Part shown: piece by piece, positions 1 through 9,592 of the stretch | Position numbering within the stretch: position 1 is the stretch's first letter | Layout: each line of letters starts with the position of its first letter | Source of the DNA: CAYTID01 sp964437735 | Lineage (GTDB): Bacteria > Bacteroidota > Ignavibacteria > UBA10030 > BY39 | Assembly (NCBI GenBank): GCA_964437735.1 | Contig: CAYTID010000004.1 | Span: forward strand, 4,007 to 68,006 | Reading direction: 5' to 3' | DNA: 64,000 nucleotides | Position numbers and translations under genes: made by a program | The notes under the pieces: model-generated | Databases searched by the model: none | What the model saw: only the letters and a program-made list of their open reading frames with translations | What the model was told of the DNA's origin: nothing

Positions 1-1
1 C

Positions 2-1021
2 CACCCGACGGGTTTATGGCGGCTTGGAATTCTTGTCACGGAAGGCGCCCGCGGCGAAGGAGGATATCTAAAAAATAAATTCGGTGAGCGGTTCATGCAA
101 AAGTATGCCCCGACCGTAATGGAGCTCGCTCCGCGAGATATGGTGACACGCTCAATAACGACAGAAATAATTGAGGGAAGGGGAATTGAAGGAAAAGATT
201 ATGTTCATCTTGACTTAACACATGTTGGTGAGGCAACATTAAAAGAAAGGCTACCTGAAATTATCGGATTTGCAAAAACTTATGTCGGAGTAGACCCCGT
301 CAGCTCCCCGATTCCAATTCAACCGACTGCCCATTATTCCATGGGCGGCATTCCCACAACTCTATATGGTGAAGTTTGTTCAGACGAGAACGGTACTATT
401 CTGAATGGATTCTTTGCAGCCGGTGAATGTGCCTGCATAAGCGTACACGGAGCAAACCGGCTTGGCACTAATTCTTTGTTAGATGCGGTTGTACATGGAC
501 GAAGAACCGGAAAACAAATAGCGAAGTTTTTACGTAATGCCGATTTCTCTCCGCTACCGGTCGATGCCGGAAATGAAGATAAAGCCAGAATTTCAGAGCT
601 GTTCACATCGATCAGTTTAAATGAGCCATATAGTCCCATAAAAGATTCGCTACGCGATAACATGATGTCAAAAGCAGGCGTTTACCGAAACGAAGGCGAC
701 CTTACTAAAATGAAAGAGATAATTAAAGAGCTGAGAGAACGTTTCAAGAAAGTCGGTCTACGAGATAAGAGTAAAACATTCAACACTGAACTAATGGAGA
801 TTTTAGAGCTTGGGCATCTATTGGAATTTTCGGAAGTTATTGTCGAGGGTGCGCTTGCAAGAAAAGAGTGCCGCGGCGCTCACTGGCGAACTGACTATGA
901 AAAACGCGACGACGAAAACTGGATGAAGCACACATTTGCATTTAGGACTGATAAAGGAACAGAGTTAAAATACAAACCGGTAACCGTTACAAAATATCAG
1001 CCGATGGAAAGAAAGTACTAA
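2..1021 (+). CDS. sdhA: Succinate dehydrogenase/fumarate reductase flavoprotein subunit (5' truncated)
   Basis: This is the C-terminal part of the FAD-binding catalytic subunit, which interconverts succinate and fumarate on the inner face of the cytoplasmic membrane. The reading frame is open to the first base of the window and begins with HPTG followed by TEGARGEGGYL, the family's active-site loop (substrate-binding His and catalytic Arg). Further on are HYSMGG, GEC and HGANRLGTNSLLD, the conserved FAD-contacting end of the flavoprotein. A helical C-terminal domain ends in KYKPVTVTKYQP-like residues. The first Met in frame, at 95, is internal and not a start. The iron-sulfur subunit follows 49 bp downstream in the same direction, so the two are surely co-transcribed; the membrane anchor gene should lie upstream, outside the window. 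Direction of catalysis (SDH or FRD) cannot be told from this fragment. Confidence 0.95.
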   Translation, partial: HPTGLWRLGILVTEGARGEGGYLKNKFGERFMQKYAPTVMELAPRDMVTRSITTEIIEGRGIEGKDYVHLDLTHVGEATLKERLPEIIGFAKTYVGVDPVSSPIPIQPTAHYSMGGIPTTLYGEVCSDENGTILNGFFAAGECACISVHGANRLGTNSLLDAVVHGRRTGKQIAKFLRNADFSPLPVDAGNEDKARISELFTSISLNEPYSPIKDSLRDNMMSKAGVYRNEGDLTKMKEIIKELRERFKKVGLRDKSKTFNTELMEILELGHLLEFSEVIVEGALARKECRGAHWRTDYEKRDDENWMKHTFAFRTDKGTELKYKPVTVTKYQPMERKY

Positions 1022-1070
1022 GAATAAAAAAAGACAAAAGTCAAATTTTTAATTATAATCAGGCACAACT

Positions 1071-1769
1071 ATGCAAGTAACTTTTTCAATACTAAGATTT
1101 GATTCCGCAAAGGATCAAAATCCCTACAGGCAGGAATATAAAATGGTAGTCGAACCGACTGACAGAATTCTTGATTGTCTCGACCGTATTAAATGGGAAC
1201 AGGACGGAAGTTTAACTTATCGCCGCTCATGTTCTCACGGAATTTGCGGGTCGGATGCAATTAATATAAACGGCAAGAACATTCTCGCATGTCAGATTTT
1301 GATGCAGGACATCAATAAAAAATATATAAAAATCGACCCGATTCCCGGTATGCCAATCATCAAAGATCTGGTGGTTGATACGACAGATTTTTTCAAAAAA
1401 TACGAAGTAGTAAAACCATACCTTATCGCTAAAAATCCACCGCCAAAGGAACGTTATCAGTCACAAGCTGACCGTGCCTTGATTGACGAAGCGGTAAATT
1501 GTATCTTATGCGGTGCCTGTACAAGCTCCTGTCCGTCAATGTGGGGTAACGAAAATTATCTTGGTCCTGCCGCAATGCTAAAGTCATATAGGTTTGCCTT
1601 CGATAGCCGCGATGAAGAACCCGAAGCCCACCTCGAAGCAATTGATACGGGTGATGGAGTTTGGCGCTGTCATACGATATTCAACTGCGTTGAGGCGTGT
1701 CCGAAGGAAATTAATCTTACATGGCACATCTCACAGTTAAAAAAGAAGTTGGTTGAAAGGGAATATTAA
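1071..1769 (+). CDS. sdhB: Succinate dehydrogenase/fumarate reductase iron-sulfur subunit
   Basis: 232 residues, normal for the family. It carries electrons between the flavoprotein and the membrane quinone site. The N-terminal ferredoxin domain binds [2Fe-2S] through C54, C59, D62 and C74 (motif CSHGICGSD; an Asp at the third position is common in SDH). The C-terminal helical domain has CILCGACTSSCP (C144, C147, C150, C154) and C200-HTIFN-C206-VEA-C210-P for the [4Fe-4S] and [3Fe-4S] clusters. It ends in the usual basic tail. It lies directly after the flavoprotein gene and is followed by an intrinsic terminator, so it is the last gene of the operon. Confidence 0.96.
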   Translation: MQVTFSILRFDSAKDQNPYRQEYKMVVEPTDRILDCLDRIKWEQDGSLTYRRSCSHGICGSDAININGKNILACQILMQDINKKYIKIDPIPGMPIIKDLVVDTTDFFKKYEVVKPYLIAKNPPPKERYQSQADRALIDEAVNCILCGACTSSCPSMWGNENYLGPAAMLKSYRFAFDSRDEEPEAHLEAIDTGDGVWRCHTIFNCVEACPKEINLTWHISQLKKKLVEREY

Positions 1770-1799
1770 TATTCTGAAATAATTAAATATGTTAACAAC

Positions 1800-1844
1800 A
1801 TCAAAACCTCGTTGTTTTTATTAACAATGAGGTTTTTGATTTTA
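1800..1844 (+). terminator. Intrinsic terminator after sdhB
   Basis: The arms ATCAAAACCTCGTTGTT (1800-1816) and AACAATGAGGTTTTTGAT (1823-1840) form a long near-perfect hairpin with a short AT loop, followed by TTTTAT. It sits 30 bp after the sdhB stop codon and before the unrelated histidine-degradation genes. Confidence 0.75.
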
Positions 1845-1908
1845 TAAGTGATTTACTTTTGGATTTATTTTTTTCATTTCTTATCTTTTACAAATTTATT
1901 TTCGGTAA

Positions 1909-3171
1909 ATGAATTTAAAACTAACCAACATAAAACAGCTCGTTACAATCTCGTCTCAACTAACCTCGCCTGCTGATCCCAAAGTAAGAGCAGGTGAAGA
2001 GATGGGCAATCTTGGAATTATTGAAAACGCTGCTGTTATCATCCGGGGTGGAAAAATTTTGTGGTTCGGTAAAATGTCGGATATGAATGAATCTGACTAC
2101 TCCGATATCGATGAGTATGATTGCTCAGACAAAGTTGTAATGCCCGGCTTCGTTGATTCACACACACATCTGTTGTTTGGGGGCAGTCGTGAAGACGAAT
2201 TTGGGATGCGATCAACAGGGGCAACATATCAGGAAATCGCTGAAAAGGGGGGAGGCATTTTAAGCACGGTCCGTAAAACCCGTGAAGCTTCCAAAAAAGA
2301 ATTAAAAAAATATGCCCGCAAACATATTCAGGCAATGCTTAAACATGGAACAACGACCGTCGAAATTAAAAGCGGATACGGACTGAGTACAGACGGAGAA
2401 ATTAAAATGATGGAAGCGATACGTGAACTGTGTGATGAAGAAATTGTTACAGTCGTTTCCACCTTCATTGGCGCACATGCATTCCCGCCTGAGTACAAAG
2501 AAAGCCGGGAAGAATATATTTCTCTGGTCTGCAACAGGATGATCCCTTATATCGGAGATAGGAGACTTGCAGATTTTTGTGATGTATTTTGCGAGAAGGG
2601 CTATTTCACTGTCGATGAATCCGAAAAAATTTTACAGCGGGGAAAAGAATACGGAATGTTATCGAAAATACATGCGGAAGAGCTTAATCCTTTTGGCGGC
2701 GCTGAGTTAGCGGGCAGCATCGGCGCTGTTTCTGCCGACCATCTCGAGCACATAACCGATTCCGGAATTAAAGCTCTCAAAAATGGCGGAGTTGTTGCGT
2801 GTCTGCTGCCGGGGGTTTCTTTCTTTTTAAATCATCAGTACGCTCCGGCAAGGAAATTAATCGATTGCAGTGTTGCCGTTGCAATCGCAACCGATTTTAA
2901 TCCCGGCTCCTGTATGTCATACTCGATGCCTTTAATGATGACAATTGCCTGTACACACATGAGGATGACTCCAGAGGAAGTAATTTCCGCTTCTACTATT
3001 AACGCTGCGGCAGCCCTGAGCTTGTCGGAAAAAATAGGAAGTATCGATATAGGAAAACAAGCCGATGTTGTCATTTTAGATATTCCGAATTACCGGTTTT
3101 TGCCATATCATTTTGGCGAAAATCATGTTTATAAAGTAGTAAAAAACGGCGTTCTGTTAGATATTTATTAA
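1909..3171 (+). CDS. hutI: Imidazolonepropionase
   Basis: Third enzyme of histidine degradation: hydrolyses 4-imidazolone-5-propanoate to N-formimino-L-glutamate in the cytoplasm. The 420-residue protein has the amidohydrolase TIM-barrel signatures: the metal pair DSHTHLLFGG (H85, H87), HGTTTVEIKSGYG, FIGAHAFPPEY, HAEELNPFGGAELAG and the late metal ligand region ATDFNPGSC. A small beta-sandwich domain precedes and follows the barrel, as is usual. The ATG has only a weak ribosome site (TTCGGTAA). It is 20 bp from ftcD, and together with fchA forms the lower part of the pathway; hutU lies far off at 35.5 kb and no hutH is in the window. Confidence 0.95.
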   Translation: MNLKLTNIKQLVTISSQLTSPADPKVRAGEEMGNLGIIENAAVIIRGGKILWFGKMSDMNESDYSDIDEYDCSDKVVMPGFVDSHTHLLFGGSREDEFGMRSTGATYQEIAEKGGGILSTVRKTREASKKELKKYARKHIQAMLKHGTTTVEIKSGYGLSTDGEIKMMEAIRELCDEEIVTVVSTFIGAHAFPPEYKESREEYISLVCNRMIPYIGDRRLADFCDVFCEKGYFTVDESEKILQRGKEYGMLSKIHAEELNPFGGAELAGSIGAVSADHLEHITDSGIKALKNGGVVACLLPGVSFFLNHQYAPARKLIDCSVAVAIATDFNPGSCMSYSMPLMMTIACTHMRMTPEEVISASTINAAAALSLSEKIGSIDIGKQADVVILDIPNYRFLPYHFGENHVYKVVKNGVLLDIY

Positions 3172-3191
3172 ATTAATACGGATAATTTTTT

Positions 3192-4235
3192 ATGAATAAG
3201 TTAGTAGAGTGTGTCCCAAACTTCAGCGAGGGACAAAATATGACAGTGATAGACGCAATTGCGGCAAGTATTGATAGCGTAGAACAAGTTAAACTGTTAA
3301 GCGTAGAACCTGATAGGGATTACAATAGGACTGTAATAACTTTTGTCGGTGAACCCGGTGCTGTTAAGGAGGCGGCTTTTCAAGCGGCAAAAAAGGCTGC
3401 CGATCTGATCGATATGACTCAACACAAAGGTGAACACCCGAGAATGGGGGCAATCGATGTTGTTCCATTCATTCCATTGAGCGGCGTTTCGATGGAAGAT
3501 TGTGTCGAACTCTCAAAGGAATTCGGTAAACGAGTTGCTCAAGAACTGAACATCCCTGTTTATTTATATGAAGAATCTGCTTCGACAAAGGAAAGACAGA
3601 ACCTTGCCAACATCCGGAAAGGGGAGTACGAGGGACTTCCTGAAAAATTTAATTCATCTGATTGGAATCCGGATTTTAGAATAAATAATCAAAACCAGTT
3701 TAATCCTAAGTCTGGAGCAATGGCAACCGGTGCCCGTTTTTTCTTAATCGCATATAATGTGAATTTAGATACCAATGATAAAAGCATTGCACACGAAATC
3801 GCGCTTAGGATAAGAGAAAGTGGAAAGCCCAAGAAAAACGATAAAGGAGAAACTGTTAAGGACGAAAACGGAAAAACCGTAATTATTCCCGGATCATTAA
3901 AATGCGTAAAGGCGATGGGCGTTTTACTTGAGCGGTTTAATATCGCGCAGGTCTCAATTAACTTGACTAATTTTAATGTAACGCCACCTCATGTCGTTTT
4001 TGAAGAAATAAAAAAAGAGGCACAGCATTTTGGTGTCGAAGTAACCGGAAGCGAAATCGTCGGATTAATTCCTAAAGATGCATTGATATCAGCGGGGAAA
4101 TTTTTTCTCGGCGATCAATTAGATCAACTTAATGTTTCAGAAATGGATATTATAACGCTTGCAATAAAATATTTAGGATTGAGCCAGCTTGACGAATTCG
4201 ATCCTAATCAGAAAATTATCGAATACATGATATAA
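3192..4235 (+). CDS. ftcD: Glutamate formimidoyltransferase
   Basis: Transfers the formimino group from N-formiminoglutamate to tetrahydrofolate, giving glutamate and 5-formimino-THF. The 347-residue protein begins with the family hallmark LVECVPNFSEGQ and contains HKGEHPRMGAIDVVPFIP (catalytic His region) and a second half with QVSINLTNF. It equals the transferase half of the bifunctional vertebrate FTCD enzyme; here the cyclodeaminase half is the separate next gene, 16 bp downstream. Clustering with hutI confirms the role in histidine use. Confidence 0.95.
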   Translation: MNKLVECVPNFSEGQNMTVIDAIAASIDSVEQVKLLSVEPDRDYNRTVITFVGEPGAVKEAAFQAAKKAADLIDMTQHKGEHPRMGAIDVVPFIPLSGVSMEDCVELSKEFGKRVAQELNIPVYLYEESASTKERQNLANIRKGEYEGLPEKFNSSDWNPDFRINNQNQFNPKSGAMATGARFFLIAYNVNLDTNDKSIAHEIALRIRESGKPKKNDKGETVKDENGKTVIIPGSLKCVKAMGVLLERFNIAQVSINLTNFNVTPPHVVFEEIKKEAQHFGVEVTGSEIVGLIPKDALISAGKFFLGDQLDQLNVSEMDIITLAIKYLGLSQLDEFDPNQKIIEYMI

Positions 4236-4251
4236 AAATAAAAAGGGAAAT

Positions 4252-4878
4252 ATGTTAACCAATAAACCTGTATATGAACTTTTAGATGAACTATCATCGC
4301 CCTCTCCCGCGCCGGGGGGCGGCAGCGTAGCTGCTCTGGCGGGTGCATTAGGTTCCGCATTAACATCAATGGTCTGTAATCTGACTATAGGCAAGAAAAA
4401 ATATATTGATGTTGAGGAGAACTTTAAAAATATCCTGGAACAATCCGAAACGCTGAGGGCTCAATTCACCGAATTGATCGAAAAAGATACTACGGTATTT
4501 AACAAGGTAATGGAAGCTTTTAGTTTACCCAAAGATAATGATGAACAAAAAGCATTACGTTCAGCGGCAATTCAATCGGCGACAAAGGAAGCCACGCTTG
4601 TTCCGCTTGAGGTAATGAAACACTGTATTGATGCATTAGCGCTAACCAAAGCCGTTGCGGAAACCGGGAATATTAATTCAGTAAGCGACGCCGGTGTAAG
4701 CGCTATTATGCTGACTGCGGCAGCGGAAAGCGCCGAACTTAACGTTCTCATCAACCTCAAATCGATCACTAATACAGAATTTGTCGGTTGGAAATCGGAA
4801 GAAGTTAAAACTATTATGAAAACTATAAAAAATATGAATGTCGATATTACCCGAATTGTAAAAGAGAAAATATGGTAA
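4252..4878 (+). CDS. fchA: Formiminotetrahydrofolate cyclodeaminase / methenyl-THF cyclohydrolase family protein
   Basis: 208 residues, all-helical cyclodeaminase family. It contains the diagnostic SPSPAPGGGSVAALAGALG near the N-terminus (residues about 14-32). The expected reaction is deamination of 5-formimino-THF to 5,10-methenyl-THF plus ammonia, the step after FtcD. The homologous FchA of clostridia is a cyclohydrolase, so the exact reaction is inferred from its position in a hut cluster. ATG at 4252 follows AAAGGGAAAT, a reasonable ribosome site. It is the last gene of the hutI-ftcD-fchA run; the next genes point the other way. Confidence 0.9.
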   Translation: MLTNKPVYELLDELSSPSPAPGGGSVAALAGALGSALTSMVCNLTIGKKKYIDVEENFKNILEQSETLRAQFTELIEKDTTVFNKVMEAFSLPKDNDEQKALRSAAIQSATKEATLVPLEVMKHCIDALALTKAVAETGNINSVSDAGVSAIMLTAAAESAELNVLINLKSITNTEFVGWKSEEVKTIMKTIKNMNVDITRIVKEKIW

Positions 4879-5032
4879 CCATAAAAATATCAGCTTTTCT
4901 ACAGGAACTGAATATAATTATCATTCGGGATGATATTAGCAAGGTTGAGACAAGTATTACATTTTTGTGAAAATAGATATAACCCTAATACATAAACCAG
5001 AACTTAATAAATGGTAATGAAAATAACTTTCA

Positions 5033-6481
5033 TTAAACTTTCCAAAACATCTTTGTGAATATTACCATTACTGTAAACAATTCTAGTCTGCCTAATAACA
5101 TATCTCCACAAAGAATCCATTTAGCTAACATTGGTAGGGCAGAATAATTAGACATCGGACCAACAGTATTTAATCCCGGTCCGACTCCTCCCATACATGA
5201 GGCTACACCACTTATTGCAGAAACGAGATCAACGCCTGTAATCATTAACATCAGGGACGAGGCCGAAAAGATTGTTATGTATAAAACAAAAAAGGCTGCA
5301 ATAACAGAAAGAATTTCCGGGTCAACCAATTTATTGTTGAATTTAATAGGTACAACAGCTCGGGGATGGATGATACGCTTTACTTCAGCAAATGTATTTC
5401 TTAATAATAAGAATACCCTCACGTTTTTTATGCCACCCGCCGTCGAGCCCGCACAACCTCCGAAAAACATTAAAATAATAAGTAGGAGTTGGGCAGATGG
5501 CGCCCATTGTGCAAAATCTGCGGTTGCAAAACCTGTACAGCTTGATATTGATATTACATTAAAGAATGAAAATCTAATAGAATCAATTAAATTATATGTA
5601 GGATTGTAAATAAAATTTATCCCTGCAACAATTATTATCGAACAAGCGATTAGTGTAAAAAAAAATTTAAATTCACTATTACGAAAATAATTCAGCGGAT
5701 CACCTTTTAGTGAAGCGTAATGCAGTCCAAAATTCACAGCCGACAAAAACATGAAAACCCCAATTATAAACTCAATATATGGCGAGTTATAATGAGCAAT
5801 GCTTGCGTTTTTAGTGGAAAATCCTCCGGTTGCGATAGTTCCAAAAGCATGGCATACAGCATCAAAAAGATTCATTCCCCCGATAAGCAATAAAACAATT
5901 TCTGTTACTGTCAATAATAAATATACACTCCAAAGCAATCGAGCTGTTTCTGTAATTCTTGGTGTCAATTTATCCTTTGTGGGACCTGCAGCTTCAGCTT
6001 TATATAGCTGCATACCGGCAACTCCGAGTAAAGGTAATATTGCCAGTGAAAGAATCACTATCCCCATTCCACCCAACCAATGAGTCATGCTTCTCCAGAA
6101 CAATACCCCGTGTGGAAGTTTTTCAACATCTATTAAGATTGAAGCCCCGGTAGTTGTAAATCCCGAAACGGTTTCGAATATTGCATCGGTTAATGAGGGT
6201 ATACTACCGGATAATATATAAGGCAATGAACCAAAAAGAGAAATGGCAATCCAACCGATTGAAACAATTAAAAATCCATCCTTGATGCATAGTTCTTTCG
6301 TCTTGGGTTTTAAAATATGCCAAAAGCCTAAACCAACAATAATCGAAATTAGCGAAGAATATAAAATTGGTATTATATCTTTATCGTTATAATAAATTGA
6401 GAAGGGAATTCCCAACAACATTGCGACCCCGCTGGAAGCAATTAAAAAACCGATAATAGAAAATATAAATCTATAATTCAT
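5033..6481 (-). CDS. trkH: TrkH-family potassium transporter, copy 2
   Basis: 482-residue membrane protein of the TrkH/KtrB superfamily, the K+ channel-like subunit of the Trk system. The four pore-loop filters are visible in order: GFTTTGAS, ATGGFST, CTGFATADF and GGVGPGLN. The fold should be four M1-P-M2 repeats plus two N-terminal helices. It lies 18 bp behind a second, equally long TrkH gene and the regulator trkA, and is the distal gene of a three-gene leftward operon. Two adjacent TrkH copies sharing one TrkA is uncommon. Both keep intact filters, so both are likely functional, perhaps differing in affinity or Na+ coupling. Confidence 0.93.
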   Translation of the reverse strand: MNYRFIFSIIGFLIASSGVAMLLGIPFSIYYNDKDIIPILYSSLISIIVGLGFWHILKPKTKELCIKDGFLIVSIGWIAISLFGSLPYILSGSIPSLTDAIFETVSGFTTTGASILIDVEKLPHGVLFWRSMTHWLGGMGIVILSLAILPLLGVAGMQLYKAEAAGPTKDKLTPRITETARLLWSVYLLLTVTEIVLLLIGGMNLFDAVCHAFGTIATGGFSTKNASIAHYNSPYIEFIIGVFMFLSAVNFGLHYASLKGDPLNYFRNSEFKFFFTLIACSIIIVAGINFIYNPTYNLIDSIRFSFFNVISISSCTGFATADFAQWAPSAQLLLIILMFFGGCAGSTAGGIKNVRVFLLLRNTFAEVKRIIHPRAVVPIKFNNKLVDPEILSVIAAFFVLYITIFSASSLMLMITGVDLVSAISGVASCMGGVGPGLNTVGPMSNYSALPMLAKWILCGDMLLGRLELFTVMVIFTKMFWKV

Positions 6482-6499
6482 ACAATGGTGTAGTATGAG

Positions 6500-7948
6500 C
6501 TACACTTTCCAATAAACGCGTGTAAAAATAACCAGCACTGTAAAAAGTTCTAAACGCCCTATAAGCATACATATGCTTAATACCCACTTGCCTAAAAAAG
6601 GAATATGAGAGTAGTTATCAACCGGACCTACATCACCGAGACCAGGTCCAATATTTCCTAATGACGCAATGACTGCTCCCATTGAAGTAATTATATCAAG
6701 CCCTAATACCGTTAAGAGAATAGTTGCGATAATGAATGAGGTAATAAAAATAACAAAAAATGATAATATATTGCTGATAATTTCAGCCGGAACTGCGTGT
6801 TGATTAAACCGAACAGGTATGATTGCTTTCGGGTGGATCAGTTTACGAAGTTCGGCGGCGCTGTTGCGCAGTAATATCAATATGCGCATGCTCTTAATAC
6901 CGCCGCCTGTGGATCCTGCACAGCCTCCGTTAAACATTAATAAAAAGAGTATAAACATAGCGGCAACGGGCCAAAGTTCATAATCTGCTGTTGCAAAACC
7001 CGTAGTAGTTATTATCGAGACAATCTGGAACGAACTATACCGAAGAGCTTCTCCGATTGAAGCATAGTTTCCATTTGTTATTAATAGAACCGCAACAATT
7101 ACAATTGACGATAATGTTATTCCAAAATAAAATAAAAATTCGCTGTTCTTAAAATAACTTACCATGTCCCCTTTTATTGCCCTGTAATGTAAAACAAAAT
7201 TTGCGCCAGCTGCGAACATGAATATCGTAATGACAATATCAATAAATGGAGAATTATAATATGCAATACTCGTATCTTTAGTCGAAAAGCCCCCTGTCGC
7301 CATTGTTGTAAACGAATGAGTTACTGCATCAAAAAAACTCATTCCTCCAATAATCAATAAGACTGTTTGTACGGTTGTTAAGAGAATATAAACCTTCCAT
7401 AGAACTTTTGCAGTTTCTCCAATTCTTGGTTTAAGTTTATCAACAGTCGGGCCGGGAACTTCCGCCCTATATAGTTGCATCCCCCCTATACCTAATACAG
7501 GGAGAATTGCCAAACTTAAAACAATTATTCCCATTCCCCCGATCCATTGTGTCATACTTCGCCAGAAGAGAAGGCCTTTTTCCACTGATTCTATCTTGGT
7601 TAAGATGGTTGCACCTGTTGTTGTGTATCCGGAAACAGTTTCAAAGATTGCATCGGTAAAAGATGGTATGCTGCCGGAAATAATAAACGGAAGAGAGCCA
7701 AACAAGCTCATTGCTACCCACCCTAATGTAACGATTGCAAAACCGTCGCGTGCTTTTAATTCTGAAGTAAATTTTTTAAAAACCAACCATAGAATTCCAC
7801 CAGAACAAATACTTAATAATGAAGAAATTAATATTGGCAGGCCGCTTCCGTCGGAATAATATAGAGAAACCGGAATTGCGAGCAACATCCCGATTCCGTT
7901 GAATGTAATTAATAAGCCGAGAATGGAAAGAGTATTTCTGAAGTTCAT
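6500..7948 (-). CDS. trkH: TrkH-family potassium transporter, copy 1
   Basis: 482 residues, same length and architecture as its neighbour, with filter loops GYTTTGAT, ATGGFSTKD, TTTGFATADY and GNIGPGLG. Long stretches match the neighbour (for example SLFGSLP, DAIFETVSG, LSLAILP), which shows a tandem duplication that has since diverged. The ATG lies 3 bp from the trkA stop codon, so translation is likely coupled to trkA. Predicted inner-membrane K+ uptake subunit gated by the TrkA ring. Confidence 0.94.
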   Translation of the reverse strand: MNFRNTLSILGLLITFNGIGMLLAIPVSLYYSDGSGLPILISSLLSICSGGILWLVFKKFTSELKARDGFAIVTLGWVAMSLFGSLPFIISGSIPSFTDAIFETVSGYTTTGATILTKIESVEKGLLFWRSMTQWIGGMGIIVLSLAILPVLGIGGMQLYRAEVPGPTVDKLKPRIGETAKVLWKVYILLTTVQTVLLIIGGMSFFDAVTHSFTTMATGGFSTKDTSIAYYNSPFIDIVITIFMFAAGANFVLHYRAIKGDMVSYFKNSEFLFYFGITLSSIVIVAVLLITNGNYASIGEALRYSSFQIVSIITTTGFATADYELWPVAAMFILFLLMFNGGCAGSTGGGIKSMRILILLRNSAAELRKLIHPKAIIPVRFNQHAVPAEIISNILSFFVIFITSFIIATILLTVLGLDIITSMGAVIASLGNIGPGLGDVGPVDNYSHIPFLGKWVLSICMLIGRLELFTVLVIFTRVYWKV

Positions 7949-7951
7949 TTT

Positions 7952-9295
7952 CTATCTGCTGAAAAACTTTTCAACTTCGGGAATTGCTTTGGGCAAAGAA
8001 AAAACCACAATCCTTTCGTTAGGATTGATTTTTGTTGAACCAATAGGAATTATAACCTCTTTATCCCTAATTACGCAGCCAACTATCGCATCTTTAGGGA
8101 AATGAATATCTTTGAGTGATTTTTTTGTGATATCGGATCCTGTTTTGGCGACTAGTTCAATTACTTCCGCATCCACACCGTGGAGTGTTGCAACAGATAA
8201 TATTTCACCTTTGCGAATAAATTTAAGTATTATCTGAGCCGCCGAAAGCTTTTTATTCACAGCAACATCGAGACCGATCGTTCCGGCAAGTGTAACATAG
8301 TCAGTATTCTCCACGAGCGCAATTGTTTTAGGAACCTTAAGATGTTTTGCCATCAAACAGGATATGATATTTGTTTCCTCGTCTTCGGTTACAGCAATGA
8401 ATACGTCCATATCCATAATGCCTTCTTTCGCAAGTAAATCTATATCTGACCCTTCACCATGGATTACTAGTGTCTTTCTGAGTTTTTCAGCAAGTTCCAC
8501 CGATTTTTCACGATCTGATTCAATTAATTTCAGATCGACATTATCTTCAAGATTTTCTGCAATCTTTAACCCTATCTTACCACCTCCGAGAACCATTACA
8601 TTTTTAACCTCTTCCCCATTTTTTCCTGCAACGCGTAGCATCTCCGGAACATACTCTGTTTTGCAAACAATAAAAACCTGATCATTTTTTTTAAAAACAT
8701 CCTCGCCGGAGGGAATAATCGTTCTTATCCCTCTGCTTATCGCGACTACACGAAAATCCGGATTGTTTGAATCCCTGACAAAATCACGAAGATTTTTGTT
8801 GATTATAGGGCTGCTCGCATCAAGCTTTAGTCCGATAATCTGAACCCTTCCTTCTGCATATTCGAGTACATCAGTGGCTGTTGATCTTTTTACCAATCTT
8901 AAAATTTCTTCTGCGGTAACAGCATCAGGATTGATGGTCAGACCAATTCCCAATTGTTCAGGTTTTATGACAGCATCTTTCGATGTAAATTCAGGATTGC
9001 TTACACGCGCAATTGTTCGTTTCGTTCCGAGTATATTGCCCATCTGGCAAGCGAGCAAATTTGTTTCATCGTATGGAGACACTGCAACTAACAGGTCTGC
9101 GTTTCCTGCTCCGATTTTTGCAAGAGTACTCGGACTCGTCCCTTCGCCCTCAATTGCTAATACGTCTAGACCCTCGTTAACCCGAGCGACTCTCTCTACA
9201 TCGTTATCAATAACAACTATATCATGCCGCTCTTGCGACAAGATTTTTGCGAGATGATACCCAACCTCACCGGCTCCGACTATAATAATCTTCAA
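7952..9295 (-). CDS. trkA: Trk system potassium uptake regulator TrkA
   Basis: 447-residue cytoplasmic gating subunit with two RCK units. It begins with the NAD(H)-binding Rossmann motif GAGEVGYHLA, then a TrkA-C domain (about residues 140-220), a second Rossmann motif VLGGGKIGLKIA, and a second TrkA-C domain at the end. It binds nucleotides and opens or closes TrkH. The start codon is TTG at 9295; the Rossmann strand begins directly after it (MKIIIVGAG), so no shorter start is possible. First gene of the trkA-trkH-trkH operon, divergent from the TonB receptor. Confidence 0.94.
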   Translation of the reverse strand: MKIIIVGAGEVGYHLAKILSQERHDIVVIDNDVERVARVNEGLDVLAIEGEGTSPSTLAKIGAGNADLLVAVSPYDETNLLACQMGNILGTKRTIARVSNPEFTSKDAVIKPEQLGIGLTINPDAVTAEEILRLVKRSTATDVLEYAEGRVQIIGLKLDASSPIINKNLRDFVRDSNNPDFRVVAISRGIRTIIPSGEDVFKKNDQVFIVCKTEYVPEMLRVAGKNGEEVKNVMVLGGGKIGLKIAENLEDNVDLKLIESDREKSVELAEKLRKTLVIHGEGSDIDLLAKEGIMDMDVFIAVTEDEETNIISCLMAKHLKVPKTIALVENTDYVTLAGTIGLDVAVNKKLSAAQIILKFIRKGEILSVATLHGVDAEVIELVAKTGSDITKKSLKDIHFPKDAIVGCVIRDKEVIIPIGSTKINPNERIVVFSLPKAIPEVEKFFSR

Positions 9296-9404
9296 ATTCT
9301 CTTGTATTCTGTCTTAATTACACATATAATTCGTATTAATTTGGTTATATTTTTTTTAAAAGGCAAATATCCGTTTTGATTATATTTATTTTATATAAAA
9401 TTGA

Positions 9405-9433
9405 TTGCATTTTTCTTTTGTATTTGCTATAAT
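9405..9433 (+). promoter_or_regulatory. Predicted sigma-70-type promoter of the TonB receptor gene
   Basis: TTGCAT (9405-9410), a 17-bp spacer and a perfect TATAAT (9428-9433) lie in the AT-rich divergent region between trkA and the TonB receptor. The implied transcript has a leader of about 150 nt. Confidence 0.55.
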
Positions 9434-9520
9434 AATGTAACTGAAAAAGAAAAACCTTTATTTTGAAAAACACACTTATCTTCAGTTCAAATAATCAAAC
9501 ATTGCAACTTTTAATAAAAT

Positions 9521-9538
9521 GGAGGAGATTCTATGTAA
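9521..9538 (+). promoter_or_regulatory. Start-stop mini-ORF (ATG-TAA) with strong ribosome site in receptor leader
   Basis: GGAGGAG (9521-9527) is followed after 5 nt by ATG TAA (9533-9538). A second strong site, AAGGAGG, precedes the true ATG of the receptor at 9593. A minimal start-stop element can park or titrate ribosomes, so it may tune expression; it may also be chance. Confidence 0.3.
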
Positions 9539-9592
9539 CAATTTGCCATTTTTAAAAAAAATCAAAATTAACACTAAAATTAAGGAGGTTTT

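Noticed and set aside
5016..5034. 7-bp hairpin AATGAAA/TTTCATT after the hut genes
   Set aside because: AT-only short stem, overlaps the trkH end and has no T-run.
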